Below, in pieces: positions 1-7,823 of a DNA stretch of 34,093 nt. The DNA is from Anaerotignum sp. (GTDB lineage: Bacteria; Bacillota; Clostridia; Lachnospirales; Anaerotignaceae): contig JAHHTW010000021.1 of assembly GCA_020024265.1 (NCBI GenBank), positions 1 to 34,093 on the forward strand. The letters run 5' to 3'. The translations under genes were made by a program, and so were the position numbers. The notes beneath the pieces were generated by a model. It worked only from the letters and a program-made list of their open reading frames with translations. It searched no databases and was not told where the DNA came from. Position 1 is the stretch's first letter. The number at the start of each line of letters is the position of its first letter.

Positions 1-58
1 CCCCGCAAGGGGTTTCACCCCTTGACCCGTTATTTGGGGCGCTGCCCCAAACCCCGAG
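1..58 (+). repeat. GC-rich palindromic repeat, left-edge copy (cut by the window)
   Basis: This is a truncated member of the GC-rich repeat family also found near 16314-16968 and 33891-34093. It contains two short inverted repeats, AAGGGGTTTCACCCCTT (8-24) and TTGGGGCGCTGCCCCAA (34-50), joined by GACCCGTTAT. The order and orientation match the right-edge copies. The 5' part lies outside the window. It has no credible coding function. Confidence 0.8.
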
Positions 59-73
59 GAAATATGACACGAA

Positions 74-109
74 AAAATAAGACCTTAGGGCAGAGCCTTA
101 AGGTCTTAG
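74..109 (-). terminator. Rho-independent terminator of rpoN
   Basis: On the minus strand, TAAGACCTTA and TAAGGTCTTA (78-87 and 99-108) form a 10-bp stem followed by TTTTTT (72-77). The upstream arm overlaps the rpoN stop codon at 106-108. The outer stem AAGACCTT/AAGGTCTT recurs in other terminators of this window. Confidence 0.85.
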
Positions 110-1464
110 TCATATTGTTTTCTGCCAGCAGCACCGGAAATTCCCATGTTTTCCCGATATTTGGCAACGGTACGGCGTGAGATTTTGACACCGTCTGCGA
201 TGAGTTTTTCTGTCAGCTCACGATCGCTGAGTGGGGCATGCTTATCCTCGTTTGCAATCAATGCCGTGATTTTCTCCTGTATACTGCCCACCGATACACT
301 CTCTGCGCCTACGGCAATGCCCTTTGAGAAAAAGAAGGCAAGCGGGAATATGCCTCTTTCGCATTGCAGGTATTTGTCTTTTACCGCACGGCTGATTGTG
401 GATTCGTGTACCTGCATTTTTTCGGCAATATCTGCCATACGCAGTGGTTTCAATACGCCTGTGGGACTGTTGAAAAAATCCTGTTGATATGCAGCAATTT
501 GTTTTGTGGTGGTAAGCAATGTATCTGCACGTTTGTGTATACATTCTACAGCCCATTGTGCTTGACGCAGTTTTTTTGCAATATACTCCCTTGTTTGCTC
601 TGAGTGATCTGTCCTTAGTATGCTCTGATAGGAGGGGCTGACAAAGATATGTGGGGTATGTGTGGTATTGAGAGAAATTTCCAGCTCTGTACCACAGCGA
701 AAGGCAAATACATCCGGTACAATATATTCGGTTGGGGATGATACATCAAAACCACTGCCCGGCTTTGGCACACAGGTTTTGATTTCCGCCAATGCGTCTT
801 TGATCTCGGCAATGGAGCAACGCAGTTTTTTTGCGAGATAGGAAATGCGGTTTTTTGCAACATCCGGCAGTGCGGTTTCCACCAAAAGGAAAGCAATTTT
901 GGATGCGCCCTTCATACGCAGCTGCAACAACAGACATTCCTGCAAATTTCTTGCGCCGACTCCCGGAGGATCTAATGCTTGCAGCTGTGTAAGCAGCGCC
1001 TGTTTCTGTGTATCGCTCAAATGGTAGCGTTTTTGCAGCTCGTGTAATGCTTCTTCATCCAAATATCCGCAGTCCTGTATGTTGTCTGCGAGAAAGTCCA
1101 ATAGAAGCTGCTGCTGTTTTGTGATGGAAAGTATGGATATTTGAAAATGCAGATAGTCCCTAAGACTTGCGGTGGGATTTTGTCCGAAACAGGCATTCTC
1201 CTGTTCTGTATCGCTGTCCTGATCCATTTGGTAGAGATGCCGATTTTGCTCATCTGCTTCATGCAGCCATTGCATTTGATCGAGCAGGCGATTGTCTTTC
1301 GGGATATTGTCTTGTGGATCTGTCCATTCCAGCAAAGGATTTTCTTCCGAAAGTGTGTGGATATACTCGGAAAGCGCCAGTGTATTCATTTGTAGGATTT
1401 CAGCAGATTGCTGCATACGCTGGGACAACACTTGCTTTTGTCGCAGTTGCAAAGTCAAATCCAT
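106..1464 (-). CDS. rpoN: RNA polymerase sigma-54 factor
   Basis: This is the alternative sigma factor that directs RNA polymerase to -24/-12 promoters and depends on AAA+ enhancer-binding activators. The N-terminal glutamine-rich activator region begins MDLTLQLRQKQ. The core-binding part contains DPPGVGARNLQECL. A helix-turn-helix region (MADIAEKMQVHESTISRAV) follows, and the C-terminal RpoN box reads ISRRTVAKYRENMGI. I chose the start at 1464 because GGAAG lies 7 nt upstream and the protein then begins at the conserved N-terminus. An in-frame ATG at 1530 would add 22 Cys-rich residues and has a poor ribosome site. The gene stands alone and is divergent from rnf. I saw no matching -24/-12 promoter or activator gene in the window, so its local targets are unknown. 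Length (452 aa) is normal for the family. Confidence 0.95.
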   Translation of the reverse strand: MDLTLQLRQKQVLSQRMQQSAEILQMNTLALSEYIHTLSEENPLLEWTDPQDNIPKDNRLLDQMQWLHEADEQNRHLYQMDQDSDTEQENACFGQNPTASLRDYLHFQISILSITKQQQLLLDFLADNIQDCGYLDEEALHELQKRYHLSDTQKQALLTQLQALDPPGVGARNLQECLLLQLRMKGASKIAFLLVETALPDVAKNRISYLAKKLRCSIAEIKDALAEIKTCVPKPGSGFDVSSPTEYIVPDVFAFRCGTELEISLNTTHTPHIFVSPSYQSILRTDHSEQTREYIAKKLRQAQWAVECIHKRADTLLTTTKQIAAYQQDFFNSPTGVLKPLRMADIAEKMQVHESTISRAVKDKYLQCERGIFPLAFFFSKGIAVGAESVSVGSIQEKITALIANEDKHAPLSDRELTEKLIADGVKISRRTVAKYRENMGISGAAGRKQYD

Positions 1465-1530
1465 CTTCTCACTTCCTTTTCTTTGGTTTCCTTTTGTGCA
1501 AGAACAGCAGCTACAGTCATTTTGCGCCAT

Positions 1531-2183
1531 CCTGTGTCATAACATGATGTGAGGATGGGCAAAGGCATCTGGCTGTTTTGGTTTTTTTAGTGTAGCATAA
1601 TTTATGGAAGCTATGCAAGGTTTGCGCATCTGTTTTATGTCATATATGGGTTTTTTGGCAAAGCGTACAGAAATAACATGTAATTTTGGTAAGAAGTGTG
1701 GATTTACTTTTTGCAGGAAAGAGAGTACACTTAGGGCATTAAGAAAATGAAAAAAATGCTTTGCAACATGTTTATTTGTAAAATGCGTTTTTTGTAAAAA
1801 AAGATTGTTTTCAGAATCGTTGGTATTTCTATCAAAATATAGGAAAAAAAGGTTTTTTTACACATATCTTTGACATAAAAACTGCAAGTCATACACAATT
1901 TTTCACATAAATTTATGATATTTTTTGTTTTTTCACAAAAAAAATATTGTATAAATTGAACTTTTGTATTAAAATATTGCTGTTATATTTTTTTGGAAAT
2001 ATGTTTTTTCTGTAGCTATGAAAAGAAAAAACGCATTTCCCGGCAATCTTTTATAATAAAGTTATTACCAAATCAAGCGTTTCTAAAGTACAAATGCTTG
2101 TCTTTTGTGCTGTAAACGCGCAACAACATCATCCTATGGCATCTGCTTTGCAGATGTACAATCACTTGACAGAGGGGGATCTT
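1531..2183. other. AT-rich divergent spacer between rpoN and rnfC
   Basis: There is no credible gene in these 650 bases. The stretch from about 1740 to 2010 is dominated by A and T tracts, many spaced roughly one helical turn apart, which suggests intrinsically curved DNA or UP-element-like sequence. A TATAAT sits at 2052-2057, but no good -35 lies at the right distance. A TTGACA lies at 1870-1875 with only a weak -10 (TACACA, 1892-1897). A 7-bp hairpin with a TTT loop (2140-2156) precedes the rnfC ribosome site. The rnf promoter cannot be fixed from sequence alone. Confidence 0.6.
1921..1942. promoter_or_regulatory. AT-rich palindrome upstream of rnf, possible operator
   Basis: TTTTTTGT and ACAAAAAA form 8-bp inverted arms around a 6-nt centre. 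TTTTTCACA occurs inside it (1929-1937) and again exactly 30 bp upstream (1899-1907). It resembles the TTGT..ACAA ends of CRP/FNR-type or Rex operators but matches neither consensus fully. Low complexity makes chance a real alternative. Confidence 0.25.
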
Positions 2184-3575
2184 ATGCAAGCTTTAACGTT
2201 CAAACGTGGAGTTCACCCGCCTGATGGGAAGGCATTGTCCAAAGACAAGCCCATCCAGGTGATACTCCCCAAGGAAAACTCGGAATTGTACTACCCCATG
2301 TCCCAGCATATCGGGGCTCCCTGCGAACCTCTGGTAGCCGTTGGCGACCATGTAAAGGTAGGACAAAAAATTGCGGAATCCGCAGCATTTATGTCTTCTC
2401 CCATCTTTGCCAGTGTATCTGGCGAGGTTGTGGATATCAGACCGATGCTCGTTCCCGGTGGTACAGCCGTGAAATCCATCGTTGTAAAAACAGATGGTAA
2501 GATGGAAGAAATCGAAGGTCTGAATCAGGGCAGAGATTACACAACAATGTCCAACGAAGAAATTCTGGCAGCAATCAAAGATGCCGGTGTTGTTGGTCTG
2601 GGTGGTGCGGGCTTCCCCACACATGTAAAATTGAACCCTCCCAAGGACACACCCATTGACCATATTCTGATCAATGCGGCAGAATGTGAACCTTATCTGA
2701 CCTGTGACTACCGTCTGATGCTCGAAGAACCCGAAAGAATTGTCAAAGGTCTTCAGATCATGCTGAAACTGCACCCCAATGCAAAAGGTGTCATCGGCAT
2801 CGAAATGAACAAGCCCGAAGCAATTGCTTCCATGACAAAGGCTTGTGAAGGCATTGATAACATTACTGTACAGCCTTTGGTGACAAAATTCCCTCAGGGC
2901 TCTGAAAAACATCTGATTTACGCAATCACACAAAGAGAAGTAAAATCTGGTGCATTGCCCGCAAGCGCAGGCTGTATTGTGGATAACGTAGATACCGTTG
3001 TAGCGATTGAAAGAGCAATCTGCAAGGGTAGACCGCTGATGAGAAGAATCGTAACTGTTTCCGGCAGCGGTATCAAGAACCCCGGCAACTACAAGATCAG
3101 AATTGGTATGACACTGAGAGATCTGGTAGATGCAATCGGTGGTTTCAATGAAGAAAATCCTCCAGTAAAATTGATTGCTGGTGGTCCTATGATGGGCCCC
3201 ACACTCTATACGCTGGATGTCGCTTCTGTAAAAACAACCTCCGGTCTTTTGTGCTTCACAAAGGAAGAAGCATTTATTCCGGATGAAAGAAACTGTATTC
3301 GTTGCGGCAAGTGTGTAGACCACTGTCCTATGGGGCTTCAGCCTTTCCTTCTGAATGCATGCTCACTCAAAGGCGATGGCGAAGGCTTTGTAAAACATCA
3401 TGGTTTGGATTGTATCGAATGTGGCAGCTGTTCTTATGAATGTCCTGCAAAACGCCAGTTGGCGCAGTCCATTCGTGCAACGAAGAAGATTGAATCGGGC
3501 AAAAAAGCTGCTGCTGCCGCTGCTGCAAGAGCAAAAGCAGAAGCAGAAGCAAAAGCCAAGGCTGAAAAGAACTGA
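2184..3575 (+). CDS. rnfC: Rnf complex subunit C (NADH-binding, two 4Fe-4S)
   Basis: RnfC is the peripheral cytoplasmic subunit of the Rnf complex. It exchanges electrons with NAD(H) while the membrane complex pumps Na+ or H+ as ferredoxin is oxidised. The glycine-rich nucleotide/FMN segment GLGGAGFPTHVKL lies at residues 138-150. Two 4Fe-4S motifs follow, CIRCGKCVDHCP (371-382) and CIECGSCSYECP (410-421). The C-terminal 25 residues are a low-complexity Ala/Lys/Glu tail. The start at 2184 is preceded by AGAGGGGGA and begins MQALTFKRGVHPPDGK, the conserved family N-terminus. An in-frame ATG at 2094 would add 30 residues unlike the family. This is the first gene of rnfCDGEAB, with rnfD 19 nt downstream. 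Confidence 0.96.
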   Translation: MQALTFKRGVHPPDGKALSKDKPIQVILPKENSELYYPMSQHIGAPCEPLVAVGDHVKVGQKIAESAAFMSSPIFASVSGEVVDIRPMLVPGGTAVKSIVVKTDGKMEEIEGLNQGRDYTTMSNEEILAAIKDAGVVGLGGAGFPTHVKLNPPKDTPIDHILINAAECEPYLTCDYRLMLEEPERIVKGLQIMLKLHPNAKGVIGIEMNKPEAIASMTKACEGIDNITVQPLVTKFPQGSEKHLIYAITQREVKSGALPASAGCIVDNVDTVVAIERAICKGRPLMRRIVTVSGSGIKNPGNYKIRIGMTLRDLVDAIGGFNEENPPVKLIAGGPMMGPTLYTLDVASVKTTSGLLCFTKEEAFIPDERNCIRCGKCVDHCPMGLQPFLLNACSLKGDGEGFVKHHGLDCIECGSCSYECPAKRQLAQSIRATKKIESGKKAAAAAAARAKAEAEAKAKAEKN

Positions 3576-3594
3576 GAAGGGGGAGAATAAAGAC

Positions 3595-4557
3595 ATGGCT
3601 AATTTTGTAGTATCCGGTACCCCTCATGTGCGTTCTAAAGAATCTATTCAGAGCATTATGCGTGATGTTGTAATTGCTCTGATTCCTGCAACCGCAATGG
3701 GTATCTTTTATTTTGGTATCCCAGCACTGATTCTGATTGCAGTATCCATCATCTCCAGTGTGGTATTTGAATTTTTATATCAGAAGCTGATGAAAAAAAC
3801 AGTAACAATCAGCGATTTATCCGCAGTTGTTACAGGTTTGCTGCTTGCAATGAACCTGCCTGCATCCGCACCTGTATGGGTTCCAATCGTAGGTAGTGCA
3901 TTTGCAATTATTTTTGGCAAACAGCTCTTTGGTGGTCTGGGGCAGAACTTCATCAACCCTGCACTTGCCGGTAGAGCATTCCTGTTGGCATCTTATCCTA
4001 CGGAAATGACAACATGGACAGCACCTGTTGGCTTCAGCGGCGCAGATGCAGTTACAGTTGCAACACCTCTGGCTACACTGAAAACAGGTGTTATGCCCGA
4101 AGCGACATTGAAAGACGTAATTCTGGGTACAAACATCGGTGGTTGTATTGGTGAAACTTGTGCAATCGCCCTGATTATCGGTGGTATCTATCTGATTGCA
4201 AAGCATGTAATCAGCTGGAAGATCCCGGTAATTTACATCCTGACAGTATTTGTACTGACAGCAGCAATTGGCAGAGATGGACTGCGTCAGCCCATATATG
4301 AACTCTTTACAGGCGGTTTGATGCTGGGTGCATTCTTTATGGCAACAGACTATGCTTCTTCCCCTGTAACACCAAAAGGTCAGATTATCTTTGCCCTTGG
4401 CTGTGGTTTGATTACCACGCTGGTACGTATTTTCGGCGGCTATCCCGAAGGCGTATCTTACTCTATCTTGATTATGAACCTGGCTGTACCTCTGATTGAA
4501 AGATTCACAGAACCTAAGATCTTTGGTGCGCTGCCTAAAGTGAAGGAGGCGAAATAA
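3595..4557 (+). CDS. rnfD: Rnf complex subunit D (membrane, covalent FMN)
   Basis: RnfD is an integral membrane subunit of the Rnf ion-pumping complex, related to NqrB, and carries a covalently bound FMN. The 320-residue product is made mostly of hydrophobic segments. The segment GADAVTVATPLATL corresponds to the flavinylation region (family consensus near S/T-G-A-T), with the acceptor threonine expected within TVAT. The start at 3595 (MANFVVSGTPHVRSK) has GGGGGAG upstream and gives the usual N-terminus. The stop at 4557 lies 3 nt before rnfG, so translation is probably coupled. The codons used across rnf (CTG, AAC, GGT, AGA) look more strongly selected than in the flanking genes, as expected for an abundant energy-conserving complex. 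Confidence 0.95.
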   Translation: MANFVVSGTPHVRSKESIQSIMRDVVIALIPATAMGIFYFGIPALILIAVSIISSVVFEFLYQKLMKKTVTISDLSAVVTGLLLAMNLPASAPVWVPIVGSAFAIIFGKQLFGGLGQNFINPALAGRAFLLASYPTEMTTWTAPVGFSGADAVTVATPLATLKTGVMPEATLKDVILGTNIGGCIGETCAIALIIGGIYLIAKHVISWKIPVIYILTVFVLTAAIGRDGLRQPIYELFTGGLMLGAFFMATDYASSPVTPKGQIIFALGCGLITTLVRIFGGYPEGVSYSILIMNLAVPLIERFTEPKIFGALPKVKEAK

Positions 4558-4560
4558 GGC

Positions 4561-5100
4561 ATGAACGCAAAAGAAATTATAAAACCCGCAGGCATGCTTT
4601 TGCTGATTTCTGCTGTTGCCGCAGCGTGTTTGGGTGCAGTTTCCGATATTACAGCAGAACCCATTGCGATTCAGAATGAAAAGACTTTGAATGCATCTAT
4701 GCAGGCGGTTATGCCTGAAGCAGCTTCTTTTGAAGAACTGACAGACGTTGAAAAAACAGGCACCATTACTGCTGTATATCAGGCAGACAACGGTGGTTTT
4801 GTCATTACAACTGCTCCCGGCGGTTTCGGTGGTGCAGTAAATACAATGGTTGGTATTGATGCAGAAGGCACAATCACCGGCTTGCGTGTTACAGGGCATG
4901 CGGAAACACCTGGTTTGGGTGCAAAATCTACAGAACCTAGTTTTTATGATCAATTTACAGGGAAATCAGGTACCGTTACCGTTACAAAAGACGGTGGCGA
5001 AATCGTGCCAATTACAAGCTCCACAATCACTTCCAGAGCTGTTTGCAGCGGTGCACAGGAAGCATTGGATTGGGTCGCAGCGAATGGAGGTGCTAACTAA
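4561..5100 (+). CDS. rnfG: Rnf complex subunit G (covalent FMN)
   Basis: RnfG is the membrane-anchored, mainly extracytoplasmic electron carrier of Rnf, related to NqrC, with FMN attached through a phosphodiester bond to threonine. It has one N-terminal membrane segment (about residues 8-27) and a soluble FMN-binding domain containing GHAETPGLGAK. The expected flavinylation site reads PITSSTITSRAV rather than the textbook SGAT form, so G-A is replaced by S-S while the acceptor threonine is kept. The protein ends at 179 aa. AAGGAGG inside the end of rnfD serves as its ribosome site. Its stop TAA shares one base with the rnfE start ATG. Confidence 0.93.
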   Translation: MNAKEIIKPAGMLLLISAVAAACLGAVSDITAEPIAIQNEKTLNASMQAVMPEAASFEELTDVEKTGTITAVYQADNGGFVITTAPGGFGGAVNTMVGIDAEGTITGLRVTGHAETPGLGAKSTEPSFYDQFTGKSGTVTVTKDGGEIVPITSSTITSRAVCSGAQEALDWVAANGGAN

Positions 5101-5699
5101 TGGCTAACCCTATCAAAATACTGAAAAACGGTATCATCAATGAAAACCCTACTTTTGTGCAGGTTATCGGTATGTGTCCTACATTGGCGGTTACCAGCTC
5201 TGCGATCAATGGTATCGGCATGGGTTTGTCTACAACAGCGGTTTTGATTTTTGCAAATATTTTCATTTCCCTGTTGAGAAAAGTAATTCCCGATAAAGTT
5301 AGAATTCCTTGCTTTATCGTTGTTATTGCAACATTTGTTACTATCATTCAATTTTTGTTGCAGGCATATCTGCCTGCCCTCAACGCATCCTTGGGTCTTT
5401 ACATCCCTCTGATCGTTGTTAACTGCTTGATTCTGGCAAGAGCAGAAGCATTTGCTTCCAAAAATGGTCCCATCGCTTCTGCATTTGACGGCATTGGTAT
5501 GGGTCTTGGCTTCACACTGGGTCTGGGCGTTTTGGGTCTGGTTCGTGAATTCATCGGTGCAGGTACACTCTTTGATGTGACAGTACTGCCGGAAGCATTC
5601 CCCAGAACACTGCTGTTTGTCATGGCTCCCGGTGCGTTCTTCACATTGGGCTGTCTGATGGCTGCGCTGAACCATTTCAGAAACAAAAACAAAGCATAA
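5100..5699 (+). CDS. rnfE: Rnf complex subunit E (membrane)
   Basis: RnfE is a six-helix membrane subunit of Rnf, homologous to NqrD. It pairs with RnfA, and the two hold a membrane-embedded Fe-S centre. The cysteines expected for that centre are visible in VIGMCPTLAV (Cys26) and VVNCLILARAEAFA (Cys109). Length (199 aa) is normal. The start codon overlaps the rnfG stop by one base, which points to translational coupling. It is followed after 14 nt by rnfA with its own AAGGAGGGG ribosome site. Confidence 0.95.
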   Translation: MANPIKILKNGIINENPTFVQVIGMCPTLAVTSSAINGIGMGLSTTAVLIFANIFISLLRKVIPDKVRIPCFIVVIATFVTIIQFLLQAYLPALNASLGLYIPLIVVNCLILARAEAFASKNGPIASAFDGIGMGLGFTLGLGVLGLVREFIGAGTLFDVTVLPEAFPRTLLFVMAPGAFFTLGCLMAALNHFRNKNKA

Positions 5700-5713
5700 G
5701 GAGGGGAATATAG

Positions 5714-6292
5714 ATGAATTTGATATTGCTGATTTTGGCAGGGATTTTTGTAAACAACTACGTTTTGTCCCAATTCTTAGGTATCTGCCCCTTCCTCGGC
5801 GTTTCTAAAAAAGTAGAAACAGCTGCCGGTATGGGTGTTGCCGTAATTTTTGTTATGTCCTTGGCATCTGCAGTTGCATACCTGGTATTCAACTTGATTC
5901 TGGTGCCTTTGCATATTGAATATTTGTATAACATTGCGTTCATTCTGGTTATCGCATCTCTGGTACAGTTTGTAGAAATGTTCCTGAAAAAAGCAGCTCC
6001 TGCTTTGTATCAGGCGCTGGGCGTGTTCCTGCCTCTGATTACAACAAACTGTGCGGTATTGGGTGTAGCCGTACTGAACATGCAGAAGGAATATTCCTTC
6101 ATCGAATCTATCTTCAACGGTATCGGTGGTGCGACAGGTTTCGCACTGGCAATCATTCTGTTTGCTGGTATCCGTGAAAGAATTGCTGACAATGATACGC
6201 CTAAGGCGTTCGACGGTTTCCCTATGGCTCTGGTAACAGCTGGTCTGATGTCCATTGCTTTCTTAGGGTTCTCCGGTCTGATCAAACTGTAA
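5714..6292 (+). CDS. rnfA: Rnf complex subunit A (membrane)
   Basis: RnfA is the six-helix membrane partner of RnfE, homologous to NqrE, in the Rnf ferredoxin:NAD+ oxidoreductase. The family signature FLGICPFLGVS contains Cys25, and TTNCAVLGVA contains Cys113. These are the expected ligands of the intramembrane Fe-S cluster shared with RnfE. The product is 192 aa, the usual length, and is hydrophobic throughout. AAGGAGGGG precedes the ATG. rnfB begins 18 nt downstream. Confidence 0.96.
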   Translation: MNLILLILAGIFVNNYVLSQFLGICPFLGVSKKVETAAGMGVAVIFVMSLASAVAYLVFNLILVPLHIEYLYNIAFILVIASLVQFVEMFLKKAAPALYQALGVFLPLITTNCAVLGVAVLNMQKEYSFIESIFNGIGGATGFALAIILFAGIRERIADNDTPKAFDGFPMALVTAGLMSIAFLGFSGLIKL

Positions 6293-6310
6293 TCAAGGAG
6301 TGTGACAAAA

Positions 6311-7294
6311 ATGGACATTATGAATATTATCAATCCGATTCTGAGTATCGGTGGCCTTGGTGTTATTTTTGGTGCAGGCCTTGGTATTGCAGGTGAGGTT
6401 TTCAAAGTAGAGGAAGACCCGAAGATCGGTGAAATTTTAGAAGCGCTGCCCGGTGCAAACTGTGGTGGCTGTGGTTTCCCCGGCTGTGGTGGTTGTGCAG
6501 CAGCAATTGCTGCTGGTACTGCACCGGTAAATGCTTGCCCCGTTGGTGGTGCGGCAGTTGCAGAAAAGGTAGGTGCAATCATGGGTGTTGAGGCTTCCTC
6601 CTCAGAGCCTGTGGCAGCATTTGTAAAATGCGGCGGCACTTGCGAAACAGCAAAGAACAAATATGAATACTTTGGTATCGACGACTGTAACATGGCTGTA
6701 CAGCTGGCAGGCGGCGGTGCAAAAAGCTGTGCTTATGGCTGTTTGGGTCTGGGCAGCTGTAAAAAAGCATGTGGATTTGGCGCCATTGAAATCATTGACG
6801 GCATTGCTGTTATTGACAAAGAGAAATGTGTTGCCTGTGGGCAGTGCGTATCTACTTGTCCGAAACACTTGATTGAATTGCTGCCAGCAAAGAACAAAAT
6901 CAAAGTGCAGTGTTCTTCCAAAGATTTGGGCAAGAACGTCATGCAGGTATGTACTTCCGGATGTATCGCATGTAAGATTTGTGAAAAGAACTGTCCATTC
7001 GATGCAATCCATGTGATTGACAACGTAGCAGTGATTGACTACACAAAATGTAAATCCTGCGGTATTTGTGCAAACAAATGCCCGAAGGGTGTTATTACAG
7101 GCAAACGTCCTGCTCCTGCTGCTGCACCGGCTGCTCCCAAAGCAGCTCCTGCTGCCGCTGCTCCCAAAGCAGAAGAAGCGCCTAAGGCTGAAGCTCCTAA
7201 GACAGAAGAAGCGCCTAAAGCAGAAGCTCCTAAGACAGAAGAAGCGCCTAAAGCAGAAGCTCCTAAGACAGAAGAAGCACCTAAAGCCGAATAA
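6311..7294 (+). CDS. rnfB: Rnf complex subunit B (ferredoxin-type polyferredoxin)
   Basis: RnfB is the likely entry point for electrons from reduced ferredoxin. It has one N-terminal membrane anchor (residues 8-28) and a Cys-rich domain with CGGCGFPGCGGC (51-62) and CPVGG. The clusters that follow include CVACGQCVSTCP, CIACKICEKNCP and CKSCGICANKCP. The C-terminus is a Pro/Ala/Glu/Lys tail coded by 33-bp tandem repeats. I place the start at ATG 6311, 10 nt after GGAG. An in-frame GTG at 6302 is only one base from that ribosome site. It is the last gene of the operon, followed by a strong terminator. Confidence 0.95.
   Translation: MDIMNIINPILSIGGLGVIFGAGLGIAGEVFKVEEDPKIGEILEALPGANCGGCGFPGCGGCAAAIAAGTAPVNACPVGGAAVAEKVGAIMGVEASSSEPVAAFVKCGGTCETAKNKYEYFGIDDCNMAVQLAGGGAKSCAYGCLGLGSCKKACGFGAIEIIDGIAVIDKEKCVACGQCVSTCPKHLIELLPAKNKIKVQCSSKDLGKNVMQVCTSGCIACKICEKNCPFDAIHVIDNVAVIDYTKCKSCGICANKCPKGVITGKRPAPAAAPAAPKAAPAAAAPKAEEAPKAEAPKTEEAPKAEAPKTEEAPKAEAPKTEEAPKAE
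7172..7291 (+). repeat. 33-bp tandem repeat in the rnfB tail
   Basis: Three consecutive 33-bp units (7172-7204, 7205-7237, 7238-7270) plus a partial fourth (7271-7291) code for 11-residue blocks of the form EEAPKAEAPKT. Units 2 and 3 are identical and unit 1 differs in a few third bases. The array keeps frame, so gain or loss of units would only change tail length. Confidence 0.9.
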
Positions 7295-7312
7295 TATCAA
7301 TATAGCAAAAAT

Positions 7313-7347
7313 ACGGATGTTCCCGAATGGGAGCATCCGTTTTTTGT
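7313..7347 (+). terminator. Terminator of the rnf operon
   Basis: ACGGATG and CATCCGT form the base of a hairpin at 7313-7340 with TCCC/GGGA continuing the stem, followed by a run of T at 7340-7345. It lies 19 bases after the rnfB stop. Confidence 0.9.
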
Positions 7348-7600
7348 TGTTATGCGATGATACAAATCGGCAGTGTATGGAGTTTTTGAAATATGGTTTT
7401 TCTCAAAAAGGATATGGAAATACCATATGCCGCACAATGGTACAAGTGGTAAAAATGAGAGGGATTTGTATACTGGACAACAAGAGAATATGGCATATTT
7501 ACAATACTTTTGCATACTTTGCATATGCATCCAAAATATAAATTTTGTTTACTATATAAAATCTTTTGGTTTGGTATCACAAAACAGAAGTACATCCCAC

Positions 7601-7635
7601 TGATGCGGACATTCGCATGTCATCAGCGTTTTTTC
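7601..7635 (+). terminator. Orphan terminator-like hairpin
   Basis: TGAT plus GACAT pair with ATGTC plus ATCA around a short loop, followed by GCGTTTTTTC. No annotated gene ends here, so it is either the end of an unrecognised small RNA or a coincidental structure. Other pairings of the same bases (GATGCG with CGCATC-like) compete. Confidence 0.4.
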
Positions 7636-7695
7636 AAGGATTGTATAAGCATAACAAAGATTGCTTTTATTTCTGAAATTTTTTTTGCATAATGG

Positions 7696-7800
7696 CGAAA
7701 AGTTTAATATATCGAATTTTTTGTTTGTTTTCTATTGCTATTTTTTGGTTTTGTTGTATAATGATTGAGGTTTCATAAAAATAATCGAAAAGTTTAGTAT
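7696..7800. promoter_or_regulatory. Paired direct repeat and promoter of the XRE-cupin/pot operon
   Basis: CGAAAAGTTTAATAT (7696-7710) and CGAAAAGTTTAGTAT (7786-7800) are 14/15 identical and start exactly 90 bp apart. They flank a promoter made of TTGCTA (7735-7740), a 16-bp spacer and TATAAT (7757-7762). The downstream copy lies just after the expected transcription start. The arrangement is what one would expect for operators of the adjacent regulator, with possible looping, but this is inference. Confidence 0.5.
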
Positions 7801-7823
7801 TGCTACACAGCGAGGTGTTTTAT

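Larger units (their letters stand above)
7348..7823. other. AT-rich spacer before the pot operon
   Basis: No protein-coding gene is visible in about 475 bases. A small hairpin lies at 7412-7428 (ATATGG/CCATAT) and a 10-bp palindrome at 7520-7529 (TGCATATGCA). A terminator-like hairpin lies at 7601-7635. Its presence, far from the rnf terminator, leaves room for a short untranslated transcript ending there. I could not find a convincing promoter for one. Confidence 0.5.

Noticed and set aside
2193..3323. Long minus-strand open frame (376 codons) opposite rnfC
   Set aside because: It is the antisense shadow of a well-conserved gene, with no ribosome site and Cys/Phe/His-rich nonsense composition.
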